Shown here: positions 1 through 9,021 of the stretch, in pieces | Position numbering within the stretch: the stretch's first letter is position 1 | How the letters are laid out: every line of letters begins with the position of its first letter | Origin: Bacillus sp. FJAT-44742 | GTDB lineage: Bacteria > Bacillota > Bacilli > Bacillales > Marinococcaceae | Reading direction: 5' to 3' | Assembly: GCF_002797315.1 (NCBI RefSeq) | Contig: NZ_KZ454936.1 | Span: 1,301,133 to 1,365,132 of the forward strand | Length of the DNA stretch: 64,000 nt | The notes under the pieces: generated by a model | Databases searched by the model: none | Told to the model about the DNA's origin: nothing | Seen by the model: only the letters and a program-made list of their open reading frames with translations | Program-made: the position numbers and the translations under genes

Positions 1-944
1 TTAGTGGCGTAGAAATGATGAGCATGAGTGAAATGCTCGATTATATTGAAGATAAACAAGCTTTTGAAAATATATTGACCACACTTGATGTTCCAGCAAT
101 CAGTATTAAAAATGCCATTTGTGTCGGTAAGTTGAAACACAAAGGTGATATTGTCGCAGATGAGCTTAGGACTATGAAGAAATTTACTGATAAACCCGTA
201 AAGATTACATTACCCGGTCCCTATCTCCTTACAAGATCAATGTGGCTTCCTAATCTCTCTGGTAAGTTTTACGGGAGCAAGGAGGAACTTGGGCAAGATG
301 TTATAAAGGTTATGAAGGAAGAGATAGACAATCTGATCAATATCGGAGTTGATGTAATTCAATTTGATGAACCGGTATTGACCGAGGTGGTTTTTACAGA
401 TGGAAGGCCAAGGTCGTTTATGTGCGCTGCTCTTTCCGAAAAAAAGGATCCTAAAGAGGAGCTAGAATTCGCCAGTTCCTTGATTGGGCAGATAATGGAG
501 TATATTGATAGAACAAAAACCGTTGCTTCTATTCATATCTGCAGAGGAAACTGGAGTAAGAATGAGAGCATATTATTGACAGGCCCCTATACGCCGCTGA
601 TAGAGTTATTTGCGAAGGTGAATCCTGATCTATTGACACTTGAATTCTCAACACCAAGGGCAGGAGAGTTGAACTCCTTATTAGCTGATCCAAAAATTCG
701 TGAGAATCCAGTACTTGGCTTAGGTGTGATTAATCCACGTACAGATGAAATTGAGACAATGGACTCCATTTTATCAAGAGTGGAAGAAGCCATGACTTCT
801 CTTCCAAAGGAAAAAATATGGCTGAATCCTGACTGCGGGTTTGCAACCTTTTCAAGTAGTCCAGTTAACATACTTGAAAATATCTCAGGTAAAATACGCT
901 CACTAACAGAAGCCGCTTCAGTATTAAGGAGCAAATATGAGTAA
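1..944 (+). CDS. Cobalamin-independent methionine synthase-like (MetE C-terminal domain) protein, 5' truncated by window edge
   Basis: The reading frame is open to the first base (Ser-Gly-Val-Glu precede the first Met at 15), so the start lies outside the window. The visible 313 residues carry the MetE-type zinc site: an HIC motif in 'ASIHICRGNW', the Glu of 'LEFSTPRAGE', and the Cys of 'NPDCGFATF'. This is the single-domain core type, about 340-380 residues in the family, rather than full two-domain MetE. By family it should transfer a methyl group to homocysteine or a related thiol; the methyl donor is unknown. The 'TPRAGE' and 'PDCGFATF' blocks remind me of the folate-independent MesD group, but its usual partner MesX (DUF1852) is not the next gene. 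The stop overlaps the following start (ATGAGTAA), implying translational coupling. Confidence 0.8.
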   Translation, partial: SGVEMMSMSEMLDYIEDKQAFENILTTLDVPAISIKNAICVGKLKHKGDIVADELRTMKKFTDKPVKITLPGPYLLTRSMWLPNLSGKFYGSKEELGQDVIKVMKEEIDNLINIGVDVIQFDEPVLTEVVFTDGRPRSFMCAALSEKKDPKEELEFASSLIGQIMEYIDRTKTVASIHICRGNWSKNESILLTGPYTPLIELFAKVNPDLLTLEFSTPRAGELNSLLADPKIRENPVLGLGVINPRTDEIETMDSILSRVEEAMTSLPKEKIWLNPDCGFATFSSSPVNILENISGKIRSLTEAASVLRSKYE

Positions 945-1428
945 ACAGCCAAGAGATGAAATAAATACATTACAGGAGTCCAGAGTTTTTGATATGAGCT
1001 TTAGAGGAACGTCTAATGATCTCTCATCTGTGAAAATTTTTACAAATAATAATAGCTTTCAGATTCAAAAGGAAGTCAGTTTTGACTCAGAATACGAACA
1101 AATTAGTAGTCTCGAGTATTTTGGAGGATCTGTTTTAAGTAGCATTATATTGACCCTTTTAGAGCAGTCCAAAAAGGAGGGGTCCATTATTGAAGAAATT
1201 GAAGGAGTTTTGAATCTTTCACTGGAAAACCCTCTAACCTTATTAGGCGTAAGAGGTTATGAGGATGAACCGTGTATCAATAAAATAACGGTAACCGTTT
1301 ATTTATATGTTGAACTTAAAGACAGTAATTTTTTTGATTTTTGTACCAAGGCGCTCAACCGTTCACCTGTTTATAATACCTTAAAGAGATCCATGGATCT
1401 AGAAGTTAACTTCAAGGAGCTTTTATGA
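937..1428 (+). CDS. OsmC-like family protein (degenerate)
   Basis: This 163-residue protein has the layout of an OsmC/Ohr protein. There is an N-terminal beta region, a central helix ('GGSVLSSIILTLLEQSKKEG'), two beta strands, and a C-terminal 'ALNRSPVYNTL' block. That block aligns with the OsmC segment that normally carries the second redox Cys before Pro. Here the residue is Ser, and the first Cys position also seems to be Ser, so peroxidase chemistry is unlikely. It overlaps the MetE-like gene by 8 nt and is probably co-translated with it, so a sulphur or methyl-transfer accessory role is an inference. The family call rests on pattern only. Confidence 0.5.
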   Translation: MSKQPRDEINTLQESRVFDMSFRGTSNDLSSVKIFTNNNSFQIQKEVSFDSEYEQISSLEYFGGSVLSSIILTLLEQSKKEGSIIEEIEGVLNLSLENPLTLLGVRGYEDEPCINKITVTVYLYVELKDSNFFDFCTKALNRSPVYNTLKRSMDLEVNFKELL

Positions 1429-1471
1429 GGAGCCAATTTCAATAGATCAAGAATGCTATCCATTATGCACG

Positions 1472-1508
1472 AGTCCGAGAATCTGTTTGGAATTCTCGGA
1501 CTTCTTTA
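1472..1508 (+). terminator. Rho-independent terminator after the MetE-like/OsmC-like pair
   Basis: An 11-bp perfect stem, AGTCCGAGAAT paired with ATTCTCGGACT (1472-1482 and 1492-1502), is followed by a T-rich tail. Confidence 0.8.
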
Positions 1509-1590
1509 TGTGTGTTAAATTCAAACTCCATTTCTTTTAAACATTTCAATATGGCCAAACTTTTACATTTGAAGGTTCTTATCTTTCCAA

Positions 1591-1627
1591 AACAAGGAGG
1601 CGCCTTATATAAGAGCGCCTCCTTGTT
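1591..1627 (-). terminator. Rho-independent terminator of pycA (probably bidirectional)
   Basis: A 13-bp perfect stem, AACAAGGAGGCGC paired with GCGCCTCCTTGTT, has an 11-nt loop. It lies 14 bp beyond the pycA stop, with T-rich sequence on the outgoing side of each strand. Confidence 0.85.
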
Positions 1628-1640
1628 ATGTTTTTGAAAA

Positions 1641-4600
1641 CTATTTTTGTATTTCTAGAATTAAATCTCCTGTTTCAATGGTTTCCCCATCGGAGACATG
1701 AACATCTCTTACTAATCCATCAAAAGGAGATTGGACGGTGGTTTCCATTTTCATTGCTTCAGTAACAGCTAATTGATCTCCTTTTTTTACTTTGTTTCCT
1801 TTTGTCACTAAAACCTTAAGCACAGTACCTGGCATAGAAGCACCAATATGCTCCTCATTCTGTCGATCTGCTTTCGGTTTCACAGCAGATGATGTTTCAA
1901 TATTGAAATCCTTTATTGTTACTTCACGTGATTTTCCATTTAGTTCAAAGTAAACAACACGAGTACCGTCAATACGAGGTTCCCCTATGGAAACAAGTTT
2001 TACAAACAGCGTTTTCCCTTGCTCGATCTCTACGTTAATTTCTTCACCAACATTCATCCCATAAAAGAAAGTAGGTGTGTCTAGAGTAGATAGGTCCCAA
2101 TATTGCTCGCGCAATTTGGCATAATCCATAAAAACCTTTGGATAAAGAGCATAGGATAGAACCTCTAGATCGGTAACTTGTCGGTTTAGTTGTTGAAACA
2201 GCTGTTCCTTTATCCCTTGGAAGTCAATCGGTTCCAACAACTCCCCTGGGCGAACAGTAATCTCTTTCCGACCATTTAGGATGATTTGCTGGAGTTTTTT
2301 TGGAAATCCTTGATACGGTTGCCCGAGATAGCCTTGAAAAAATTCTACGACAGAGTCGGGAAAGGCCAATGAGTACCCTTTATCATAAATATCATCTTCT
2401 GTTAAATCGTTTTGGACCATGTACAAGGCCATATCGCCAATGACTTTAGAAGAAGGCGTTACTTTGACTACATCACCAAATAGATCGTTTACTTTCCGGT
2501 ACATACGTTTTACGTCATCCCATCTTTCTTCCAGACCGACGGCTTTTGCTTGCTGTTGAAGGTTGCTGTACTGCCCACCAGGCATTTCATGCTCATAAAT
2601 TTCAGGGTGGGGAGCATTCATACCGCTTTCAAAACCTGCATAATATTTTCGCGTATCTTCCCAGTAATGAGAAAGTTTGTTTAGGCTATCTATATTTATG
2701 TCAGGCTGTCGATTGTTGTGTTCTAACGCGTAGTATAAAGAGTTTGCACTCGGCTGTGACGTGAGACCAGCCATCGAACTTACTGCTGTATCGACGATAT
2801 CTACTCCTGCTTCAATAGCTTTGATATACATTGCCAAGCCATTTCCACTAGTATCATGTGTATGCAAATGTATCGGAATATCGATTGTGTCTTTTAAGGT
2901 GGAAATAAGTTGATAGGCAGCTTCAGGTTTTAATAACCCAGCCATATCCTTGATTCCTAAAATGTGCGCCCCAGACTGTTCAAGTTCCCGTGCCATTTCT
3001 TTGTAATAGTTGATATCATACTTGGTACGTGTGGCATCCAAAATATCTCCGGTATAACAAATAGAAGCTTCAGCAATTTTCCCGCTATCCCGAACAGAAT
3101 CTATAGCAAGTTTCATCCCTTCTATCCAATTTAAACTGTCAAAGATACGGAACACATCGATCCCAGTTTCTGCAGACTTTTTCACAAATTCTTTAATTAA
3201 ATTGTCAGGGTAATTTTTATACCCTACAGCATTTGAGGCACGGAGAAGCATTTGGAACAGAACATTAGGAGACTTCTCGCGTAATTTGATCAATCTGTCC
3301 CACGGATCTTCATTTAAAAACCTCATCGTTACGTCAAATGTGGCTCCACCCCACATTTCAACAGAAAATAAGTTCGGTACCATACGGGAGGTGGGTTCAA
3401 TGATCTGCATTAAATCTTTGGTTCGTACCCGTGTGGCAAGTAGGGATTGATGGCTGTCACGGAATGTAGTATCGGTCAATAATACGTTGTCTTGTTTTTT
3501 GACCCAATTGGCTACTCCTTCAGGACCCTCTTGATCTAGAATTTGCTTTGTACCAGGAGGGTGGGGCTCGTATGATTTTACTTTTGGTATTCTTTGTTTA
3601 GGAAAATTTGGTTTTGTTATTTCTTTTTTCAAGCCAGGGAATCCATTTAGCGTAGTGGATCCTATATAAGATAACATTTTCGTGCCCCTGTCCAATCGTT
3701 TCGGAAAGGTAAACAGTTCAGGGGTTGAATCAATAAAAGAAGTATTATATTCTCCTGATAAAAACTTGGAGTGGGTCACTACATTCTCTAAAAAGGGGAT
3801 ATTGGTTTTAATCCCTCTTATTCTGAACTCCTTTAGATTTCTTAACATTTTGTTAGCAGCTTGGTGAAAACTTGTGCCCCAAGTTGAAATTTTCACTAGT
3901 AAAGAATCATAATGTGGAGTGATGACCGAACCTTGGAAACCATTTCCTGCGTCAAGCCTTACGCCAAACCCTCCACTTGAACGGTAAACGGTGATCTTTC
4001 CGGTATCAGGCATAAAGTTATTGCTCGGATCCTCCGTGGTTACTCTCGATTGTATAGCAAACCCATTTGTATGAATGTTATCTTGATGGGGAATGTTTAT
4101 ATTGGTCCCAAAGAGAGATTCTCCTTCAGCAATTAATAGTTGGGATTGAACGATGTCAATGCCCGTGACCATTTCAGTAATTGTATGTTCCACCTGAATC
4201 CTTGGATTTACTTCGATAAAGAAAAATTCATTAGAGTTGGTGACTAGGAACTCAACTGTCCCGGCATTGAGATATCCAACGTTTTCAGCCAACCGAACAG
4301 CGGCTTGGCAGATCTCTTCTCTCAGAACAGGACTGATCGAAATACTAGGGGCAATTTCTACAACTTTTTGATGTCTACGCTGTACCGAACAATCTCTTTC
4401 ATATAAGTGCACCGTGTTTCCATGGTGATCAGCCAGAATTTGGACTTCAATGTGTTTAGGGTCTTCTACAAACTTTTCTACATAGACTTCATCCTGGCCA
4501 AAGGCTGCTTTGGCTTCTGACTTGGCTCGGTTATACCCTTCTTCTAACGATTGTTCGCTTCTTATAATTCGCATACCTCGGCCCCCACCACCAAGTGAGG

Positions 4601-5090
4601 CTTTAATGATAATAGGATAACCATGTTGATCAGCAAACTCTTTTACCTCCGTGAAGCTTTTAGCAGGGCCGTCTGTTCCAGGAATGACTGGGATATTTGC
4701 TTTAATGGCTTCTTTCCTTGCAGAAATTTTGTCTCCAAACATTAAAAGATGTTCCACTTTCGGACCGATGAAACTAATGCCTTCCTCTTCACATCTTGAA
4801 GCAAAATGAGCATTCTCAGATAGAAATCCATAACCTGGGTGAATTGCATCAATCTTATTATTTTTTGCAATTTCAATGATTCCCTCAATATCTAAGTAGG
4901 CTTCAATTGGTTTTTTTCCTTCTCCGATAAGGTACGCTTCATCTGCTTTGTAGCGGTGATAAGCCCCAATATCTTCTTGAGAATATATGGCTACTGTTCG
5001 GATGTTTAACTCAGTACAAGCCCTAAAAATTCGAATCGCAATTTCTCCTCTATTGGCTACTAACAGTTTTTTAATTTTCTTGATTTCCAT
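1641..5090 (-). CDS. pycA: Pyruvate carboxylase
   Basis: The enzyme carboxylates pyruvate to oxaloacetate with ATP and bicarbonate (anaplerosis). The 1149-residue length matches single-chain Bacillus PycA. An N-terminal biotin carboxylase domain spans about 1-450, starting 'KLLVANRGEIAIRIFRAC' and carrying the glycine-rich ATP-grasp loop 'SLGGGGRGMR'. A carboxyltransferase TIM barrel begins near 'LLTDTTFRDSHQS', and a C-terminal biotinyl domain carries 'EAMKMET' with the biotin lysine at about 1114. I chose the ATG at 5090 over the first in-frame start at 5120, because AAAGGGAG sits 8 nt upstream and the family N-terminus fits. It is divergent from a TetR gene; the TAATCATGATTA palindrome between them could also affect its promoter. 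Confidence 0.96.
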   Translation of the reverse strand: MEIKKIKKLLVANRGEIAIRIFRACTELNIRTVAIYSQEDIGAYHRYKADEAYLIGEGKKPIEAYLDIEGIIEIAKNNKIDAIHPGYGFLSENAHFASRCEEEGISFIGPKVEHLLMFGDKISARKEAIKANIPVIPGTDGPAKSFTEVKEFADQHGYPIIIKASLGGGGRGMRIIRSEQSLEEGYNRAKSEAKAAFGQDEVYVEKFVEDPKHIEVQILADHHGNTVHLYERDCSVQRRHQKVVEIAPSISISPVLREEICQAAVRLAENVGYLNAGTVEFLVTNSNEFFFIEVNPRIQVEHTITEMVTGIDIVQSQLLIAEGESLFGTNINIPHQDNIHTNGFAIQSRVTTEDPSNNFMPDTGKITVYRSSGGFGVRLDAGNGFQGSVITPHYDSLLVKISTWGTSFHQAANKMLRNLKEFRIRGIKTNIPFLENVVTHSKFLSGEYNTSFIDSTPELFTFPKRLDRGTKMLSYIGSTTLNGFPGLKKEITKPNFPKQRIPKVKSYEPHPPGTKQILDQEGPEGVANWVKKQDNVLLTDTTFRDSHQSLLATRVRTKDLMQIIEPTSRMVPNLFSVEMWGGATFDVTMRFLNEDPWDRLIKLREKSPNVLFQMLLRASNAVGYKNYPDNLIKEFVKKSAETGIDVFRIFDSLNWIEGMKLAIDSVRDSGKIAEASICYTGDILDATRTKYDINYYKEMARELEQSGAHILGIKDMAGLLKPEAAYQLISTLKDTIDIPIHLHTHDTSGNGLAMYIKAIEAGVDIVDTAVSSMAGLTSQPSANSLYYALEHNNRQPDINIDSLNKLSHYWEDTRKYYAGFESGMNAPHPEIYEHEMPGGQYSNLQQQAKAVGLEERWDDVKRMYRKVNDLFGDVVKVTPSSKVIGDMALYMVQNDLTEDDIYDKGYSLAFPDSVVEFFQGYLGQPYQGFPKKLQQIILNGRKEITVRPGELLEPIDFQGIKEQLFQQLNRQVTDLEVLSYALYPKVFMDYAKLREQYWDLSTLDTPTFFYGMNVGEEINVEIEQGKTLFVKLVSIGEPRIDGTRVVYFELNGKSREVTIKDFNIETSSAVKPKADRQNEEHIGASMPGTVLKVLVTKGNKVKKGDQLAVTEAMKMETTVQSPFDGLVRDVHVSDGETIETGDLILEIQK

Positions 5091-5194
5091 CAAACCACTC
5101 CCTTTAATAGTAATAAGCATTTTTTAAAAATAAAAAAAGAAAATCTGACCCATATAACTGAAAATTATGCTACACTAAACTTATCGTAATCATA

Positions 5195-5212
5195 TTTTAA
5201 TCATGATTAAAA
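5195..5212. promoter_or_regulatory. Palindromic operator, TAATCATGATTA copy 1
   Basis: A perfect 18-bp palindrome (core TTAATCATGATTAA at 5197-5210) lies 22 nt upstream of the TetR start, in the tetR/pycA intergenic region. The same TAATCATGATTA core recurs at 7558, 7661 and 19433, always in promoter regions. This position is typical for autoregulation by a TetR-family repressor. Binding itself is inferred. Confidence 0.75.
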
Positions 5213-5234
5213 AACGATTATTGAGGTGAAGATT

Positions 5235-5897
5235 ATGAAAAAGGCAAAGAACAAAGAAATTCAGACCATTCGAATGATGGTGTATTTCATAGATGCCACG
5301 TCAGAAATTATTGAACAAGAAGGAATGGACAAAATCACCATTCGGAAAATCGCTGATTTAGCCGGCTTCAATAGCGCCACAATTTATAACTATTTTGAAG
5401 AATTGTCTCATTTAATCTTTTTTGCTTCGATGCGTTATATTAAAAAGTATGTTAATGCTTTACCTGAATACCTTGCTTCCTCTAACGATCCTCTGGAAGA
5501 GTACCTAAAAATGTGGGAGTGCTTTTCAAGATTTTCCTTTAGTGATCCACAAATTTATTACTCCGTGTTTTCTTCAAACTTAGGTTGCCCTGCTGAGAAG
5601 CTCTTAAAGGAATACTATGGAATGTTCCCAACAGACCTTGTTGAAGTTCCAGAGGAGTTAAGAGAAATGCTGTTAGAATCGAATCTTACGAAAAGAGATC
5701 GTATAGCATTGAATGCTTGTATTGAAAAAGGCTACATTAAAGCCGGAGATGCAAACCAAATTAGCGAGATGCATTATTTAATATGGCAAGGCATGCATAC
5801 GATGTTTTTGAATAAAAGATGCGAATACACCGTTGAAGAAGCAACAGAAATAACTGTAAATCATATACGATCCTCTATGGAGAAACATAAGAGCTAA
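5235..5897 (+). CDS. TetR/AcrR-family transcriptional regulator
   Basis: This is a 220-residue protein with a TetR N-terminal helix-turn-helix at about 20-65 ('ITIRKIADLAGFNSATIYNYF'). It is followed by a helical ligand domain without recognisable ligand signature. The ATG at 5235 is preferred to a GTG three codons earlier, because GAGGTGA lies 5 nt before it. A perfect palindrome just upstream, repeated in front of the BCCT transporter, the grd operon and the sugar locus, makes this the best candidate repressor of those genes. Its inducer may be betaine, sarcosine or a downstream metabolite (inference). It is convergent with the transporter gene. Confidence 0.9.
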   Translation: MKKAKNKEIQTIRMMVYFIDATSEIIEQEGMDKITIRKIADLAGFNSATIYNYFEELSHLIFFASMRYIKKYVNALPEYLASSNDPLEEYLKMWECFSRFSFSDPQIYYSVFSSNLGCPAEKLLKEYYGMFPTDLVEVPEELREMLLESNLTKRDRIALNACIEKGYIKAGDANQISEMHYLIWQGMHTMFLNKRCEYTVEEATEITVNHIRSSMEKHKS

Positions 5898-5911
5898 TAG
5901 AGTGAAAAGTA

Positions 5912-7465
5912 CTACATGACCTCTTTATGCTTATTCTCCTGAATATTTGATTCCTTGGGAGTGGGGTGGTTTTGTATCTTTCCATGTTCGAGTATCAATC
6001 CTTTCAAAAGAGAATAACACATCACTGACATAATGATAGTAAAGGGAAAAGCAGCTGCAATCGAAGCAGATTGTAAGGTCTCGAGGCTGCCACTTAAAAG
6101 TAAAACAATGGATACAAGAGATAATAAACATCCCCAGGTCAGTTTAAGCTTCCTAGTAGGGTTTAGGTTTCCATTTGAGCTGAAAACTGATAAAACAAAC
6201 GTAGAGGAATCAGCAGATGTGACAAAAAAGCTCACGACCAGAATAACCGCAATGACACTTAAAGCCGTACTAAATGGGAAATACTGAAAGAATACAAACA
6301 AAGCTTCAGCTACGTCAGCTGTGGCTGCTTCAGCTAACGCTGTGTTTCCCATATTGTGTACCAGATGTAAACTCGTCCCTCCAAAAACGGAAAACCATAC
6401 AAATGTGCCGACAGTAGGTATAAACAGGACTCCTAGGATAAATTCTTTTATCGTTCTACCTTTTGAAACTTTTGCTATAAAACTACCAACAAAAGGAGCC
6501 CATGCAATCCACCATGCCCAGTAGAATAGGGTCCATCCTGCAATCCAAGAATTGTCACCAAAAGGCCTAATACGTAAGCTCATATAAAGGACGTCATCTA
6601 AATAACTCCCCGAAGTGCTAGTAAATACTTTGAATATCTGAGAAGTAGGACCTAAAAACAGCAGAAGTAACATTAAGCCCAAGGCAAGTAAAATATTAAA
6701 ATTAGAAAGGATTTTCATTCCTTTGTTGATTCCAATTACCGCCGAACCTGCAAAAAGTACTGTCACAGCAGCAATGATTATTATTTGTGTACTGACTACA
6801 TTGGGAACATCAAATAAATAGCTTAACCCCCCAGCGATTTGCAGTGTTCCCAGGCCTAAGGACGTAGCAATCCCAAACACTGTGGCAAAGATGGCTAACA
6901 CATCGATCCCTTTTCCAATTGGCCCATAAATACGATCTCCAATAAGTGGATAGAAGGTTGAACTGATAAGCCCAGGAAGATTCTTTCGATATTGAAAGAA
7001 GGCTAAACTTAGTCCAATAATGGTATAGATCGCCCATGGATGCAGTCCCCAATGAAAATACGTATATGTCATTGCCGTATTTGCAGCATCAGCCGTAGCG
7101 GCATCTCCAAATGGTGGAGTCATGTAATGAAATAAAGGCTCAGCCACCCCCCAAAATACCAATCCAATCCCCATGCCGGCACTAAATAACATCGCTATCC
7201 AAGACATTCTGCTGTATACAGGTCTGTCGGTGTCTTTTCCTAAGCGAATTTTTCCGTACCTGGAGAAAATCAACAAAATCGCCATAAATAGAAATACTAG
7301 AGTAGCGGTTAAATAAAACCACCCAAAATATTCAACAGTTGTGTCTAAAAAATAGTTCACCCACAATTCCAGCAACTCATTAAAAAAGGCGCCAAAGATG
7401 ACAAACAGCAAAATGATAGTTAGGGAAATACTTAAGACTGTATTCTTCTGAATGAATTCCCTCAC
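5912..7465 (-). CDS. BCCT-family betaine/carnitine/choline transporter
   Basis: This 517-residue integral membrane protein has about 12 transmembrane helices and the BCCT signatures 'GMGIGLVFWGVAEP' (about 95-110) and 'WTLFYWAWWIAWAPFVG' (about 305-320). The Trp-rich segment forms the quaternary-ammonium site in this family. It should import glycine betaine or a related N-methylated amine with Na+ or H+. It is divergent from the betaine/sarcosine reductase operon across a region holding two copies of the TAATCATGATTA palindrome. It is therefore likely the uptake step for that pathway rather than a purely osmotic system. The C-terminal tail is short and charged. Confidence 0.93.
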   Translation of the reverse strand: MREFIQKNTVLSISLTIILLFVIFGAFFNELLELWVNYFLDTTVEYFGWFYLTATLVFLFMAILLIFSRYGKIRLGKDTDRPVYSRMSWIAMLFSAGMGIGLVFWGVAEPLFHYMTPPFGDAATADAANTAMTYTYFHWGLHPWAIYTIIGLSLAFFQYRKNLPGLISSTFYPLIGDRIYGPIGKGIDVLAIFATVFGIATSLGLGTLQIAGGLSYLFDVPNVVSTQIIIIAAVTVLFAGSAVIGINKGMKILSNFNILLALGLMLLLLFLGPTSQIFKVFTSTSGSYLDDVLYMSLRIRPFGDNSWIAGWTLFYWAWWIAWAPFVGSFIAKVSKGRTIKEFILGVLFIPTVGTFVWFSVFGGTSLHLVHNMGNTALAEAATADVAEALFVFFQYFPFSTALSVIAVILVVSFFVTSADSSTFVLSVFSSNGNLNPTRKLKLTWGCLLSLVSIVLLLSGSLETLQSASIAAAFPFTIIMSVMCYSLLKGLILEHGKIQNHPTPKESNIQENKHKEVM

Positions 7466-7557
7466 GTATGATCCTCCTTATAGTTTTAGTTTTTCCATTT
7501 GATAGGGGCTATCCCTCCTTTAAAAGGTTATTTTATTTGTTAAACACGATAGTAACA

Positions 7558-7569
7558 TAATCATGATTA
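7558..7569. promoter_or_regulatory. Palindromic operator, copy 2 (BCCT side)
   Basis: A TAATCATGATTA core sits about 95 nt upstream of the BCCT start. On the minus strand it lies between a TTGTTT (-35-like) and a TACTAT (-10-like) hexamer spaced 17 nt apart, so a bound protein would block that promoter. Confidence 0.7.
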
Positions 7570-7612
7570 AAAAACAATTCAGAATATTTTCTAAACTAAT
7601 TTAAAAAAAATG

Positions 7613-7673
7613 TTTACTTTTGCCTTCTGGGTAAATATAATGTAATCAATCAACAAAAAATAATCATGATTAT
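7613..7673 (+). promoter_or_regulatory. grd operon promoter with palindromic operator copy 3
   Basis: TTTACT (7613-7618) and TATAAT (7636-7641) are separated by exactly 17 nt. The perfect 14-bp palindrome ATAATCATGATTAT (7660-7673) lies just past the expected transcription start, a roadblock-type position. The same 14 bases occur at 19432-19445. Confidence 0.75.
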
Positions 7674-7699
7674 CGAATGATTCATAAGGGGGGAACGCT

Positions 7700-9007
7700 T
7701 TGAAGTTAGAAGTAGGAAATTTTCATGTGAAAGACGTAATTTTTGGCAGTCACACTTCTTTTCATAATGGTGTCTTAACCATTAATAAAGAAGAAGCTTT
7801 AAAAGTTGTTTATGAAGATGAAAGGATTCGATCAGCTGACATTGTCCTAGCAAAACCCGGAGAATCTGTTAGAATCACTCCAGTTAAAGAAGCAGTTGAA
7901 CCTCGGTATAAAGTGTCTGGGGGAGTAATGTTTCCTGGAGTAACAAACAAACTGACCCAAGCTGGGCATGGAAGAACTCATGCATTAAAAGGAACTAGTG
8001 TGCTGGCGGTAGGGGAACGTTGGGGGGGATTTCAAGATGGACTTATCGATATGAGCGGTCCGGGAGCTCAGCAAACATATTTTTCAGAATTATTGAACAT
8101 TTGTTTGGTTGCAGATACTAATGAAGACTTTGAAAAAAATGAACAACAGAAAAAAAACACTGCTCTACGTTGGGCAGCGATGCGATTGGCGGAGTATTTG
8201 GGAAGCTGTGTGAAAGATTTAGAGCCGGAAGACATGGACGTGTATAGACATGATCCCCTAGGTAAACGTATGGAGGATATTAAAAACCTCCCAGGTGTCG
8301 TCTATGTCCTTCAACTTCAATCCCAAATGCTTGAAACAGGGTACAACGCGATGGTGTATGGCTGGGATGCCAATCGCATGGTTCCCACACTCATGTCACC
8401 AAATGAGTTACTCGACGGAGCGGTTGTTTCTGGGAGCTTTATGCCATCGTCTTCCAAAATATCCACTTATCAGCATGTAAATAATGAAGTGGTCAAGCAT
8501 TTATTGAAGGAACACGGGAGAAGTATAAATTTCCTTGGGGTGATACTCTCCAACTTAAATGTGAATTTAGAAGAAAAGCAGCGGTCAGCTCTTTTTGTAA
8601 GACAGATTGCTACAAATCTGGGAGCAACAGGGGCAGTGATCTCCGAAGAGGGGTATGGAAACCCTGATTCTGATTTCATTCTTGTTTATAACGAGTTAGA
8701 GGATGCCGGGATTAAAGTAGTAGGAATTACAAATGAATGTACAGGGCGTGATGGAAAATCTCAACCACTTGTTGATCTTTCAGATAAGGCTAACGCCATT
8801 GTTTCAACAGGGAACGTGTCTCAATATCTTAAATTGGCTCCTATGGAAACTGTCATCGGCGACTTGGAAGCGTTGGCTCGGGACGGAAACTCCGGGGGGT
8901 GGGATGGATCAGTCAAAGAAGATGGGTCAATTGAAATGGAAAACAATGGTGTGTTTTGCGCCGATTCTAGCTCTGGAAACCATTACAAGACCGTAGTTGA
9001 GTATTAA
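7700..9007 (+). CDS. grdI: Betaine/sarcosine reductase component B, alpha/beta precursor (GrdI/GrdG/GrdE family)
   Basis: This 435-residue protein belongs to the precursor family that is cleaved into the alpha and pyruvoyl-beta subunits of component B. Conserved blocks include 'GAQQTYFSELLNICLV', 'GRSINFLGVILSNLNV', 'EEGYGNPDSDF' and 'GITNECTGRDGK'. Component B binds the substrate amine and passes the carboxymethyl group to selenoprotein A. Around 244-252 the protein reads 'SGSFMPSSS'. From memory, glycine-specific GrdE has its cleavage Cys in this region, so the sequence points to the betaine or sarcosine subtype. The neighbouring BCCT transporter favours betaine, but sarcosine (GrdG) is not excluded. 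Translation starts at TTG with AAGGGGGG upstream. Confidence 0.85.
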   Translation: MKLEVGNFHVKDVIFGSHTSFHNGVLTINKEEALKVVYEDERIRSADIVLAKPGESVRITPVKEAVEPRYKVSGGVMFPGVTNKLTQAGHGRTHALKGTSVLAVGERWGGFQDGLIDMSGPGAQQTYFSELLNICLVADTNEDFEKNEQQKKNTALRWAAMRLAEYLGSCVKDLEPEDMDVYRHDPLGKRMEDIKNLPGVVYVLQLQSQMLETGYNAMVYGWDANRMVPTLMSPNELLDGAVVSGSFMPSSSKISTYQHVNNEVVKHLLKEHGRSINFLGVILSNLNVNLEEKQRSALFVRQIATNLGATGAVISEEGYGNPDSDFILVYNELEDAGIKVVGITNECTGRDGKSQPLVDLSDKANAIVSTGNVSQYLKLAPMETVIGDLEALARDGNSGGWDGSVKEDGSIEMENNGVFCADSSSGNHYKTVVEY

Positions 9008-9021
9008 AGGAGGGATAGAGA

